NCBI GenBank assembly: GCA_029962745.1
Contig: CM057165.1
Coordinates: forward strand, 5,786,709-5,850,708
Reading direction: 5' to 3'
DNA from: Echinometra lucunter
Lineage: Eukaryota > Echinodermata > Echinoidea > Camarodonta > Echinometridae
DNA length: 64,000 bases
Shown: in pieces, positions 22,948 through 34,391 of the stretch
Layout of the letters: each line of letters opens with the position of its first letter
How positions within the stretch are numbered: the stretch's first letter is position 1
Translations under genes and position numbers: made by a program
Notes under the pieces: model-generated
The model's database searches: none
Told to the model about the DNA's origin: nothing
Seen by the model: only the letters and a program-made list of their open reading frames with translations

Positions 22948-23203
22948 CCCACTTCACCGAAGGCCCGCGAGACCGAAGGCCCGCGAGGCCGAAAATAGCG
23001 AATTGTAATCTATAATATCACACCGCTCTGACCCCTCTGACAAATTCCTGTGCCAGAAGGAAGTTTAATAATTATTAAGGGGCAACGAGGACTAAACATG
23101 CTAAAAGAGACATAATTATTTCATATACCGATAGCGCATTATGTGTGGTGAAGGAAAATACGATACGAGAAAAGTCGGCCTCGCGGGCCTTCGGTCAAGT
23201 GGG
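22948..23203. mobile_element. foldback element with GC-rich arms
   Basis: CCCACTTCACCGAAGGCCCG (22948) returns inverted as CGGGCCTTCGGTCAAGTGGG ending 23203. The left arm has a second partial copy of GACCGAAGGCCCGCGA. The interior is AT-rich. Confidence 0.7.
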
Positions 23204-23339
23204 CGGACCCCTCATATTCATTGATAGCCATAGCGTTACCCTCTTCTTCCCCTCCCTCATCCCACGGCCATCATTCCCTTTCAACTTATCATCGTCGAGA
23301 GAGTATTCCATGAAAGAATTCCCCCTACCACTCCCCCCC

Positions 23340-23569
23340 CCCCCTCCCCTCCCCAGCCGAGCCCTCGGTTTGACTTTGTGACATGGAGCACTTGAAGAGT
23401 GAAGCTATGTGGAATATTATATTTTTGTTATCACTGCATTCCCCCTACCCACCCCCCCCCCCCCCCCCCCCCCTCCTCTCCCCAGCCGAGCCCTCGGTTT
23501 GACTTTGTGACATGGAGCACTTGAAGAGTGAAGCTATGTGGAATATTATATTTTTGTTATCACTGCATT
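23340..23569 (+). repeat. recent 129-bp tandem duplication with poly-C
   Basis: CCCCAGCCGAGCCCTCGGTT through TTTTTGTTATCACTGCATT is present twice without a visible change (about 23351-23439 and 23480-23569). Each copy is preceded by a C-run of different length. The identity suggests a very recent event or an assembly artefact. Confidence 0.85.
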
Positions 23570-23611
23570 AGAAAGGTCATTTACCTTTCTGCTGTGTATA
23601 TAGTTGTCCTT

Positions 23612-23805
23612 ATTGGTCAATTAGAAGTGACGTCACACTTCTTTCCGATTGGTCCATCCAACGCAAAACTGAGAAAGAGGGGGAGAGGGAGAGAGAAAGT
23701 TTGCAAAACGAAAAGTACCAAGGAGACAGGATTTTTACTGTTGTATATACGGTCACATAATATATTCTGTATATATATTCACTACCGGGCATTATCTAAA
23801 CTATT
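23612..23805 (+). promoter_or_regulatory. candidate promoter of the SLC10-like gene
   Basis: A perfect CRE, TGACGTCA (23628-23635), is bracketed by two inverted CCAAT boxes (ATTGG at 23612-23616 and 23648-23652). A TATATATA run follows at about 23770-23777. The layout would put transcription start near 23800 and give about 400 bases of 5' UTR before the ATG at 24209. The motifs are seen; promoter function is inferred. Confidence 0.35.
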
Positions 23806-24208
23806 GTCTTCAGAATGCTTTAGTCATCTCGTACTGAAATTGTACATCATTCATGCACAAATAAATGAACATCTATCGCGTGTAATCTGCCAAAATGTGT
23901 TTTCACAGTGTTTCGTAGATTTGTGGCTGTTTTCATGTAAACACTTGCGGATTTCCTTGCAACTTTGTTGAACGGAAACTAACACGAAAGAGAGAAAGAA
24001 AATTCTATCCATTCCTTTGGCTTTTCCGATTCGTGTCTGCTCTTAGCTCGGTATAACACAGCTGGACTCTCGATCAAGAACTTCCAAGAACTTTTGTTCT
24101 ACAAGACAGTTCCTGTCTTTCCTTTGACTGAAGATCTGGAGGAAGTTGAAGGTTTCACTTACTCTTGTGCTGCTCTCGAAAAGGAATAAACCACTTTCAC
24201 TCTTCAAG

Positions 24209-24214
24209 ATGAAG
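24209..24214 (+). CDS. two-codon first coding exon (SLC10-like gene)
   Basis: ATGAAG is followed at once by a textbook donor GTGAGT (24215-24220). A purine at -3 gives a good start context. Joined in phase 0 to 30634 it produces MKGSDVVFVAIFLL, a well-formed signal-peptide start that exon 2 alone lacks. This assignment is inferred from fit; another upstream exon is possible. Confidence 0.6.
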
Positions 24215-25570
24215 GTGAGTAGACTAGCACACCCTAAAAAAATATTGGGTAAACTTTTTACCAGCACGAGGGTAACTATTATTATGTCCAATCAACTTTG
24301 GGCAATATCTTTACCCAGTGCGGGAAGCATATTATCCAATTAGGGTAAAAATAAGCAGTAATTACTATAGAATGGGCGAAATTTCCATCAAATTAGATAA
24401 AGAGAAATGCCCCCCAAAATGCCAAAAGTTGGTTGGACACATAATTACCCTCGTGACATAGTTTTACCCAAGATTTTTTAGAGTGTTGTTTGCCTAGTTA
24501 TTCTTTTGTCTCTTTCACGATCCCGTAAACATATATGATAATGTAAGATATTCATATTCAATTTTTCTCGAAGGTTCTTCCTTCTAATGTGGTCATGGTC
24601 CCTTCATTATGAACCAACCAAAACATTACAATTATGTTTGTCTGCATCATGCACTGTACTGTTCACCATCGATAAAACGGTCGTTTTTAGTCGAGACCAC
24701 TTCTTCTTCGAGTACAGCAAAACTGGGTGAATACAGGAAAAACGAGGGTCAAATAGGAATAAAGATTGGAAAAGCTGTTCTGAATATTTATCTTGCGTAT
24801 ATGTACCAAATACTTTCAGCTACCTAGCCGCGCATGACCATCACGATGTTAATGAACTATCTATCCGATATGGAATATCGGCCTAATTATAATGATGCCC
24901 TAAACTGCATGTGTGTCTAAATTGTGATGTCAAAACTTTCTATCTCTTGACCTACGGCAAGGCATGATTTCATGTCCTATGAAGACCTAAAAAAAATATA
25001 GTCCTAAATGATGTTCCATGTAGAGAAAGGAAATGCATTTTGGTTTACATATTCCGTTTCTCTTTTTCATTATTTTTTCTTTTTAAAAATTTTTGTAGCA
25101 TAACCGGGGTGAAAAGGAACAGCCTACCACATACTTACACTGTTAGAACAGTTGTTTAAAAATCAATCGGTTATTTAAAATATGAAACTTACCGGCAGTT
25201 GTTTAATTAAAAAAAAAATATCTATTATGTGTTGCATGCAATTTTTTTCAAACAACAGTTGGTAGGTGCATATGTTAAACAAATGAATAACAATCCTTAG
25301 GATAAAACATACCAAAATCAAATGGATCATATGAGATGTAGGCGTATTACAAGCACAATAAAATAGACAAATTATGATTATTGTTATTATGATTATAATC
25401 ATTAACAATCATTCTTTCAACAACTGTTCTAACCTTGTATATCATTAGGATAACACACCAGATGTTACATAGGCGTACTACAAGCACAGTTATATAGACA
25501 AAATTAATATAGAATTATTATTATCTCTATTTTTGTTTTTGTTATTGTTATCATTATCATTATTATTATT

Positions 25571-25623
<53 letters not shown>

Positions 25624-27357
25624 TATTATCATTAATCGTGATAGTGATGTTGCAAAATTAATGTCCGTGGATGTATCACTTAGCAGGTATAAGCCTGAGA
25701 ATTAGAAACTAACAAACAGGCGCCTCAAGAACGCTACATAGTTCGGCAAGCAATTCATGTATCATATGGCTAAGAATATCCACTTGGCATTCAAGGATAT
25801 GGATTCACAATTACTTTGCTAGAAAAAAAAAACAACAACTGAAATTGAAATACTTGTTTGCTATTCCCTCTCCTCTTTTGTTCACTGCCATATTGTTAAC
25901 GATGTACATGACTTTGTATGTATGCCCCATTAATACTTTTCCCCCTTTAAAATATTTTTTATCAAGCAGTTCCAAAGCTACTTTGCCAAGCGTGATAAAG
26001 CAAAATGAAACGAAAAATAAGTATATCCCACTTTTATACGCATGCAGTATTTCATTTTCCTGTATCTGCAATCAAATTTGTGATATGCAGTCGAACATTT
26101 TCTCATATGATAATAACATTCAAATACCCATCATCCAACCCCGGGTTACTCCCCTATTATGGTATACGGGGGGGGGGGGGGTGTGCCGCCGTAATGGGTC
26201 GCTTTTTTTTTTTTTTTTTTTGCAAGAAATCATTAAACATTGGGTATGGTTTTATGCCGGAAAATCCCTTAACATGCCCCCACTTTTTTAAACACAGGTA
26301 ACTTTATTGTTCAGAACGATATCCTTGCCCATAATGTCGCTATTATTAGACACCCGAGACTGCCCGAGACGCAAAATCTCTAATAATGGGTACCTTTTTT
26401 TTATGCCCAAATGCTTATGATCCAAACACTTTGAAAACAAAACTATATGGGTCTTGGTATATAAGAAACATTTTAAAGCACTCATTTTGTCATAAATTTC
26501 ATATTTCGTTCCTATTCACCCCATGATCATGATGATCGGGGCGAATAGACCCACACACAAAATTTTATATAAAAGTTTAATATAATACTGAACACGATAT
26601 TAAACTACTTTGGAAAAATCAACTCAAGTGCAATTTCAAAAGCCTATTGTACTGCCCATACAAATCATGTCCAGATTGCGAAATAAGCCATTGTAAAGTC
26701 TTCTAAATAGGGATATTGAAGTTGCCTTAAGTTGACTTTTCGAAAGTAGTTTTTATCGTGTTTATTGTTTTATCAATAGAAAGGAAGCGTGAATGGACAT
26801 ATGATAGAGAGAAAAAAAACCCCAATAAAATAAAAATTGCAATAAAGATGCCATTGAGAAAAAGAGGCAAATCTTTTCCCATTCACTCCATTTTGCGGGC
26901 ATGTTTGTTAAATTCCTGATGACATTCGGCTCGAGTATGCCCATGGTCACACGGCAGAACAGCCGGCTTGTCCCCCGCCGAGAGACTGACTGAGGTTCGA
27001 CAAATTCCTTCACCAATACCGGCGTCCCCGGGCTGGGAAATGCGCAACAGGTGGTTCAGGGGAGAATTGAAAGGAAAATGAAATATGATGGGGAATATTA
27101 TTATGGACTGGATGAATGTGAGAAAGTTTCAACCAAAACAAGTCGCGTTTAAAACTACTATTCTCTTTTCGAGCTGAAATTTGTTGACCCTGTCCTTCTG
27201 ATCTTTATTTTAGAAAAGAAAAACTGTATTCATATTTCTATTACTTCCCCTAAATCTGACGTCATTAATATTCCATTCACCTTTCCCTTGATTCTGAAGA
27301 TTTTTATTTGAATGCTGATTATTTCTCGCTATCCACGACCTTCTTCCAGTCTTCTCT

Positions 27358-27397
<40 letters not shown>

Positions 27398-30300
27398 ACA
27401 GTTTTAGCACCCTCTTTCTCTTTCTCTTTTATTTGTCATGTTTGTGTCCTCTTCTGTTTCTAACCTTCTCCCTCACCTGTCTATTACATTATCCTATACA
27501 TACGTCTTCTGTTTTCTTTTGACATCCCATTAATTTGATTTTTAAACAGATGACTGTAAGCTTGACTTTGATCGATGTGAATAACAAGGTAATAGTGTGA
27601 TTTCGAGACATTCGGTTTTCTTATCCCATTTATTGTCGTCTGAGTATTCTTTTCCACAGAAAAAGGTTAAAATTTTCTGCTTTTCGAAAGGTCCACATAA
27701 ATGTTAAACATCATTTATTTTGATGAAAAATTTACTTATTGTTTCAATTTTCCTTTAATGCTTACAGGCTTGTATCATGTTCTCCAATAAGTAAGGAAAT
27801 ATAACTGAAACAACAAACACAAACAAGCAGAAAACAAGACAATAAGGAGAAAACTCTCAAGTTTTTTTTACCACGCTGACAAGTTGCCTTTAGGTTTAGC
27901 AATCGGAATTTCAACTCAAAAGAGGACATGAACATCTAATCTGAAATTATCTATTTTTTTCTTTAGTCTTCCTTTTTGTATATCAGATGTTTCTCGAAAT
28001 TCTTTCAGACCAGTTCCCCCTTTTTGTTTTTGTTTTGTTTTGCTTTTCCAATTTTGCTTTGTTTTGTTTTGGTTTATTTATTTTATTTATTTATTTATTT
28101 ATTTATTTTTTATTTATTTATTTTTTTTTTGGGGGGGGGGGGGACTGAATCAACCCATAAGCAGAGCTACCCCAAAGATTATAATTCCCCCCCCCCCAGT
28201 TTGAAATTTTGACATCTTCATTTCTACCGTCACTCAGAATGGAAGGGGGTGGGGGCATAGAGGAGTGGACCTTCGTATACACAGTATGAAGACAAGACTA
28301 CCATGTAATGTGATTTAATGAAACCTAAAACGACAGAAGTAGCGATTTGGGAATAGGACCAAGGCTAGGATATGACCACTTCAATTCGCATTCGACAAAC
28401 CTTGATTTGTTCGAACTGCGAATTTCCAGATAAAGACGTCAAAGAACATTAAAGAGCTCTCCCTATCTGGACAATCATGACTAATAGCACTTGAACAGAG
28501 TTTCATTGCATTATAAAAAAGGACCGGAAATGGAGAGAGAAAGAGTGTTAGAAAATGCTGATATTTGCACTCATGCGGTGGCGGATCCAGTGGGGGCCCT
28601 CCCACCCGTGCCCCTTTTTGAAGCCAAAATATACAATTGTGCTCCCCTCCCGTACATTGCTGTTGTTTTAATCTGTACCTTGTCAGAGACTGTGGAAGAA
28701 CAAAGACACAAAATTTTTAATGACTTTGTTTTTGTTTGTCAGATAATTTCCTGAAATTTGTGCCCTCACCTTCAACAAAGTCCCGAATCCGCCCCTGTTT
28801 GCACTCATTTGATGTGCTAGTCAAGAGAACAGTTTATTTTGAAATATGCACACAAAATGCATTTTATTCATTGTATAAAGTTTTGTCAGCTGCAAATGTA
28901 AATAAGGCTGGAATTAATTTTCTTTGGATCATGCCTATCTTTTTTTTTCATGTTTAGTATGCACTTTAGTAATCAGTGGTAATAAATATGGACGATTATT
29001 TGCAAACTGGATTCAAACCATTTTTTAAAAAAGGACACTTAAGTTTTTTTTTAACAGAAAAAAAACATTTAGAGCATAGACATTTAAGAGGGAGAAATGG
29101 CTACATCCCACCTCTCTCGTCCTATATTAAGAGGGGGGGGGGGGGCTGAATTATTTTTTTCAAAGTATTTTCTTTTGAACCGTCGGGAAAGTTCTCTCAG
29201 TTAGTTTAGCCAGAATGTTTTTATTGAAAACCCGAAAGAAAAAGAAATTGGAGAACCAAGGCTATTGCCAAACTTATGTGATATTTTCAAGTAAGATTTA
29301 TTTCAGTGGGAAATGTTGAAGATTTTTTTCTTTCTTTTTCTCTTCTTCTTCTTCTTCTTCTTCTTCTTCTTTTTTTTGTATCTAACAATCGCACTACATG
29401 AACAAACGAGACAGACCAATGTCATATCTGCGAAGTTCCTGCTGTCCTTGTCAAACGTTGGCGCCACATGCACCAGACTACGAATACAATTTCAACTGAA
29501 GTTCATTCTTTCGACATGTTGCCAGTTTAGGAATTTTAAATCATATTCGCCTGGTCAGTTTTTCTTGGTCATAAATTTGGAAGACCATTCCCCAGAGTAA
29601 CAGGGATTTTTCTTTCTTCGCCTAGGAACAAAAGTGAAGACAACTATTTCATGCCTCAATGTTTAAAGAAGGGCGTCATAAAATATAACCGTATAGATAT
29701 ATAATCAATTCAAATCTTCCAAATGCATGTTTTGCAGAGGCGTTGCCTGTTATTGAATGTAGGGTGGCGCACCCCCCCCCCATTTTCAATTTTTTCATTT
29801 TATTACATTTTAAAAATTTTTTTAAAAATCTAAAATTTAGAACTACATCGTCAGGAAATTGGGGTTAACTACATCCTCTCAACTATTCGACTAATGATTA
29901 CTGTTAGCAAGTAAACGGTGCCTTTGATTTGATAAATCTACCATAAGGGCTTATAAGAGCTTATAAGGGCTTATAGGTGTTCTGTTATGCTGCCCGACCA
30001 TAACTTTTAAACAGCACTTTTATAGTTTTTATTTGTTTATTCATTTGTTTGTTTATTTTCATCTAAATGTTTTTTTTTCTGTTGTCTGAAACGATCGAAG
30101 GGCTATGATGTATGAACATTCCACTGATTTCCACGAAAAAAAAAAAAAATTATGCTCAGTGGATCACGCAAACATTACGAAGGGTAGATGGCGCTATACC
30201 TATCAAGCCTGAAAGCCAAATTGCTATATTCTCTTCCCATAGAGTCCAGTGTAAGAAGCACTCTTTGGAAAGTATTTTGTTTTGTATCCTAAAATGAGAA

Positions 30301-33132
30301 AATATCATTTTTTTCGAAGTTGGTGGAGTACAGTTAATCCTGAGTATACCGACGCAACCGAAACAGAAACAGAAACAAAAATTAAACATATTTTGACAAT
30401 TAAAATTATTCGTAGCACTTGGGCTCTTTGAGAGGTGGGAATTTAAATTGGCGTGATTAGTATTGTTAGCTCGCTATATTATTTGCAGACAAACCGACTT
30501 CAACAAATCAAGATTCATAACTGAGTCCCACATTTTAGACGAAGATCGTGTCTTTGAAGGTCGATCCCCAGGCGTGAATAAGAAGGTAATCATATCTGAT
30601 TAACTATTCTTAAAATATTTAAATTTTTTCCAGGGATCAGACGTGGTATTCGTCGCCATATTTCTTCTGTCAGTCATCGTTGTCGTCATTAGTCATCCTC
30701 ATCCGCCTTGCGACTCGACCTCCGGAGGAGCGGAGATCTTCGTCGAGTTCTCTCCCGACCCATTCCTCCTAATTTCCGAGGGTGTCGAAGACTACGTCAA
30801 CGCCACCATCTACGGAATCGTGGGAAACATCACGGTCTCCGCATCAAGTAGCGATCCGAACTCGTTCGAGTCCTTGTTCAACGATACAGAGATCGCTGAT
30901 GCTGATGGTAACATAACGTTGACGATCCCTATTCGAGGTCGTAAGCTTAGCATTAGCTCTTTGGTGCTGAACATCACGCACGTATATCAAGTTGATCAAG
31001 TTGCAGACGATCTCCTATTGGCGGGAGATATCGACGCCAGTGGTGACGGCGGGAATGCGGGGGAAGCTTCCATTCTGGAGTACACAGAACCTTCCTCGTT
31101 TGAATACGACATCAAGGTGTCCAGGAAACGAACGCTCCTCGAGCTTGTGTTCACGTATTCTCTTTTGGCTTGGCTTGTTATATCGTATGTAACGATGGGA
31201 GCCAAGATGGATCTGGTCGTGATTTGGAACAAGCTGCGAAGACCCTACGGTGTCCTGACGGGCATCGCGTGCCAGTTCATCATCATGCCCCTGATCGCCT
31301 TTGCTCTTGCCCAGTCACCTGGCATCACCCCCGAGGCGGCGGTCGGACTCCTCGTCATCGGCTCTTGCCCAGGTGGGTGGATCAGCAACGTCTTCGCGCT
31401 CCTCATGGACGTCGATTTCGTCCTCAGTTTGACCATGACGTTCTGTTCGAGTTTCATGGCTCTGGGCATGATGCCTCTCAACATGCTCATCTACGGTTCC
31501 AAGGTAACTGGCAACTCGTCCGGTCTGAGAACGCCCTACAAAGACATTGCCATGCAGCTGGGTCTCATGTTAATACCTGTTGGATTTGGAATCTACATTA
31601 CACAAAAGAACGAAAAGGTGATTAACCAAGTTTAATGAAACAAAATAAATAGAGTAGATATAATCTGGTTTCGGAACAGATATTTTAGTTAAGTTATGCA
31701 TGTGATGTTTAACAGCATCATAATTATATGAAGATAACTACAGAGCCATTGATGATAAGAGGTCTTTTGTACATGAAACAAAGTTTAATTGTGTAAAAGC
31801 TCAGGAGTGTAATTAGTGTAGTCAGTGCACCCACTCATTTCTTATTCCATTTAATATCTTGAAATTAATTTGTTATAGTACTATCGACAAAATCAGTATA
31901 GCAAGCGAGCAATCTAGTAGACGTAGTAGTCACAGATATCATCAAATAAAGTTGGTCAACTTATAAGCTGGAGGCTGATATTCTTCTAATGCTGACGAAG
32001 GCACAGGGGATAAATCATCATTAAATTTTCAAAACTAGGTAAGCAATGCTTCCTTCGGCGTTTCGGGTACTTTCCCCGTCCCCTGTATATTTACCACATC
32101 TGAACACACCACTTTATGTGATGCTAAACGAGTCTGTTCTCCGTTTAATATCCCATACAGGTGGCCAAGTTCCTGCTAAAGTGCCTGAAGCCGATGGCGT
32201 GTGGCCTAATCATCATCGCGCTCTCCATCGGTATTCCGTCTCAGGTATACATCTTCGACGCTTCCTGGCGTATCTATCTCATCTGTTTCGCACTCCCTTT
32301 CTGTGGAGGCACTCTCGGGTTCCTCATCTCCAAGCTCCTTCGTCGGACCACCAAGGAGGCCCTCACCATCTCCTTCGAGACCGGCGTCCAGAACAGTCTC
32401 CTGGCCGTCACGGTGGCGAAGCTCTCCTACCCGATCCCCGAGGCGGACTTGATCGCCCGCATGCCGTTCCTCGTCTCGGTACTGCAGTTGCTAGAAGGCA
32501 CTGTAATGATCGTCACCTACGTTGTAGTCCGACGCGTTCTCATTCGTGTTGGAAAGATTGCCAGACCCGATACGGGCGATTACCAACCATGCGATGTTGA
32601 AGCGAAACGTGATGACGCTGCGAATGAGGAGGAGGAGGATGACGAAATGGATGACGCTCTCTGCGAGGAAGAGAAGCAAGCGCTGAAAGGGTTGAACATC
32701 GATGACGACTTTGAGTTGAAAATAGATTCGAGCGAGAAGAACGGGTATGTCAAGATGAAAGAGGAAGGGAACGATGACGAAGTGGAAGACGATTTCGATG
32801 ATAACGCTACAAAAGCAATGCCCGACAGTGAAAGTGACGGCAAGTCGGGTTACGTGAAAATTAAGGAAGATAATGGCGATAAGGAAAATGACGACGCAGT
32901 TTGTGCTGACGTTGACAATGAACGAAAAGAAGTTGAAATGCATCCAAACGAAAATATGAATAACAATAGCGATGTGCTGAAGACGGACTCTAAAAGCATA
33001 ACCCACCCTGCAAACGATGTGCCGAAGAGTGCCGAAGATTTAACGAAGAGAACCGACGGTGTATCGAAGAGTGTAGATGGCGCCGAAAATGAGCAACCAC
33101 GTGATCCAGCTGAGCGAGAGACCAGCATATGA
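24209..33132 (+). CDS. SLC10-family sodium/bile-acid cotransporter-like protein (three coding exons)
   Basis: The model joins 24209-24214, 30634-31617 and 32161-33132. All junctions are phase 0, giving 653 residues. The protein would start MKGSDVVFVAIFLLSV, a signal-peptide-like segment, followed by an extracellular domain (about 24-167) with five N-glycosylation sequons. The SLC10 membrane core spans about 168-465. Family landmarks are SCPGGWISN (246-254), ALGMMPLNMLIY (278-289) and FETGVQNS (402-409), which carry residues that bind sodium in characterised SLC10 transporters. A highly acidic cytoplasmic tail of about 185 residues follows, with two copies of GYVK(M/I)KE. SLC10 proteins are usually 350-480 residues; the extra length is the ectodomain and the tail. 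The long signal-bearing N-terminus recalls SLC10A3 and SLC10A5 rather than A1/A2. The substrate cannot be told from sequence. Confidence 0.85.
24229..24486. mobile_element. foldback MITE in intron 1
   Basis: ACACCCTAAAAAAATATTGG at the left is mirrored by the right end, whose reverse complement reads ACACTCTAAAAAATCTTGGG. TGGGTAAA continues the arms. It begins about 14 bases after the first-exon donor. Confidence 0.65.
24487..25141. other. intron 1 sequence, nothing recognised
   Basis: AT-rich and non-coding in appearance. Confidence 0.35.
25142..25433. mobile_element. MITE with perfect 15-bp TIRs
   Basis: GTTAGAACAGTTGTT (25142-25156) and AACAACTGTTCTAAC (25419-25433) are exact inverted repeats enclosing 292 bp. 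A diverged copy of its interior (GTAGGCGTATTACAAGCACA) follows outside at about 25468-25510. Confidence 0.75.
25561..25632. repeat. (ATC)n microsatellite
   Basis: Pure CATCAT repeats flanked by TTATTA variants. Confidence 0.9.
25633..26592. other. intron 1 sequence with G- and T-runs
   Basis: AT-rich. A G-run at about 26168-26180 and a T-run at about 26204-26221 are the only features seen. Confidence 0.35.
26593..26760. mobile_element. 168-bp foldback MITE
   Basis: CACGATATTAAACTACTTTG at the left is mirrored by AAAGTAGTTTTTATCGTG at the right, continuing through GAAAAATCAACT / AGTTGACTTTTC. The core matches sequence near 16490-16560 in the opposite orientation. Confidence 0.7.
26761..28563. 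other. intron 1 sequence with microsatellites
   Basis: Contains (CT)n at about 27361-27392, TTTG/TTTA repeats at 28020-28130 with a G-run at 28131-28143, and otherwise AT-rich sequence. No exon is recognised. Confidence 0.4.
28575..28797. mobile_element. small insertion flanked by 11-bp direct repeats
   Basis: TTTGCACTCAT occurs exactly on both sides (28564-28574 and 28798-28808). The enclosed 223 bp has inverted ends CGGTGGCGGATCC and, on the right, CAGGGGCGGATTC in reverse complement. The ends resemble the hAT-like families of this window. An 11-bp duplication is longer than the 8 bp usual for hAT, so the class is tentative. Confidence 0.65.
28809..30633. other. intron 1 sequence up to exon 2
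   Basis: AT-rich with a G-run (29135-29146), a (TTC)n tract (29339-29371) and short GGGCTTATAA repeats (29946-29975). It ends in a T-rich tract and TTTTCCAG, the acceptor of exon 2. Confidence 0.45.
30634..31617 (+). CDS. SLC10-like gene, coding exon 2
   Basis: It opens at acceptor TTTTTTCCAG and closes at GAAAAG followed by GTGATT. The exon is clearly GC-richer than the flanking introns. It encodes residues 3-330: the rest of the signal segment, the sequon-rich ectodomain, and the first transmembrane segments including SCPGGWISN and ALGMMPLNM. The ectodomain has few cysteines and resembles no domain I can name. Confidence 0.85.
31618..32160 (+). other. intron 2 of the SLC10-like gene
   Basis: A 543-base AT-rich GT-AG intron. 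If retained, translation stops within six codons. Confidence 0.75.
32161..33132 (+). CDS. SLC10-like gene, coding exon 3
   Basis: Acceptor CCCATACAG precedes 32161; TGA ends at 33132. It encodes residues 331-653: the last membrane segments with FETGVQNS, then the acidic tail. The tail holds NGYVKMKEEGNDD and SGYVKIKEDNGDK as an imperfect internal repeat and is otherwise rich in Asp, Glu, Lys and Asn, so it is probably disordered. ORFs on the minus strand are shadows of this low-complexity tail. Confidence 0.85.
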   Translation: MAKFLLKCLKPMACGLIIIALSIGIPSQVYIFDASWRIYLICFALPFCGGTLGFLISKLLRRTTKEALTISFETGVQNSLLAVTVAKLSYPIPEADLIARMPFLVSVLQLLEGTVMIVTYVVVRRVLIRVGKIARPDTGDYQPCDVEAKRDDAANEEEEDDEMDDALCEEEKQALKGLNIDDDFELKIDSSEKNGYVKMKEEGNDDEVEDDFDDNATKAMPDSESDGKSGYVKIKEDNGDKENDDAVCADVDNERKEVEMHPNENMNNNSDVLKTDSKSITHPANDVPKSAEDLTKRTDGVSKSVDGAENEQPRDPAERETSI

Positions 33133-33974
33133 CATGTATGAAAACCAATATGAAGAAGCCGATGTTGCTCGGCAACTAAGAGCTGGTCAGGAATGGATTA
33201 TGTGAATATGTAAACAGTTTTCGTCGAGAGGTTATTGGTATTTTCCGATGAGCTTCTATTTCACCGTGTTTCTGTGAGGGGACCTATTTACTAGAGTAAG
33301 ACCTCTGAGGAAAATGTATTCAATTTTGTAAAGAATTTTCGATGATGTGCCCCATCTACGTTGTCATTCATTTCTTAACAGCTCCGAAAATGCCAAAGAA
33401 TATAAATGCATACCATGCATACGTGCTTTTTAAAACATCTACACGTATTTGAGTACTACAAGAAGCAGGATAATATTATCCAGAGTGAAGAGATTCTGGC
33501 TCTTTGGAAAAATGCTTGGAGCAAAGTGAAAGCTTAAAAAAGTCTTGATTTTGTTTAGCAGCTGATCGACTGGAAGAAGATGGGGAAGGGAGGACGACCC
33601 CCCCCCCCCCAGCTGCCCGTTTCATAATTCTTGCACTCTTACTTGCTTCCACCCCCCCCCATTTTTTTCATAGAAAATCCACAACGATTTTATTTTATTT
33701 TATCTTTATATTTTTGTAAATCTACCTACAAATGATTAGCACATGTTATATAGACATTCAACATACAGTAGATGTAGATGAGTGCCAAATCATATTTGTT
33801 TAAATCATACTGACTAATGCTTTATACTTTTAGGAAACATTATAACGACTAATGTCTATTTCTTCTTCTTTTTTTTTTGTCCCTTTCCCACATGTTATTG
33901 TCATTTTTCTACTACTACCACTATTTCTTATACAGGTATTCCATGTTCCATTTTACATATTCCATTTCCATTCC
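33133..33974. other. 3' flank of the SLC10-like gene
   Basis: Probably includes the 3' UTR. I did not find a clear AATAAA signal close to the stop. C-runs lie at about 33598-33611 and 33652-33660. Confidence 0.4.
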
Positions 33975-34391
33975 TGAACCCATTCGTGACAGAGGTCCAC
34001 ATTTTGTGGTTTGGCCTAATATCTTTTGATGCAAAGCCCTAAAAATCATACCAAATACATGAGTAGAAAGAGCAAAAAATTCTACACAAACTGTGCCCAT
34101 TTTGGTTCCGTCAGTATTCGTTGTTTGATGGTGAAAATTTTTCAAAGGAAAATAAGCATTAATATCCTTGAATTGGCAATGTGATCGAAAGTTTAAAATC
34201 ACCGTTTTCCCCTGCAAATTGGCAACTTTTTGACTTCTCATCATAATTTCTGTCAATTTATATTCATTTCAGATACATGACGTTTTAGAAGAAAAATGTA
34301 GCAGTAAAATGAAAATGTTGGTGTTGCCAATTTGAAGAAAAAAAAGCTGATCAAATTAGGCTTTAAATAATTCCTGTCACGAATGGGTTAA
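33975..34391. mobile_element. piggyBac-like MITE, copy 2
   Basis: Inverted relative to copy 1 at 366-774. The ends are CCCATTCGTGA (33979) and TCACGAATGGG (ending 34387). The right TTAA is intact and the left has become TGAA. Alignment with copy 1 is close throughout. Confidence 0.8.

Noticed and set aside
23528..23971. 147-residue ORF upstream of the SLC10-like gene
   Set aside because: It overlaps the tandem duplication and the candidate promoter; composition is unremarkable and no domain is seen.
31170..31625. 151-residue alternative-frame ORF in the SLC10-like exon
   Set aside because: It lies wholly within exon 2 in another frame; the SLC10 frame carries family motifs and the splice phase.
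32046..32600. 184-residue alternative-frame ORF over SLC10 exon 3
   Set aside because: It crosses the intron 2 acceptor and gives no membrane or family signature.
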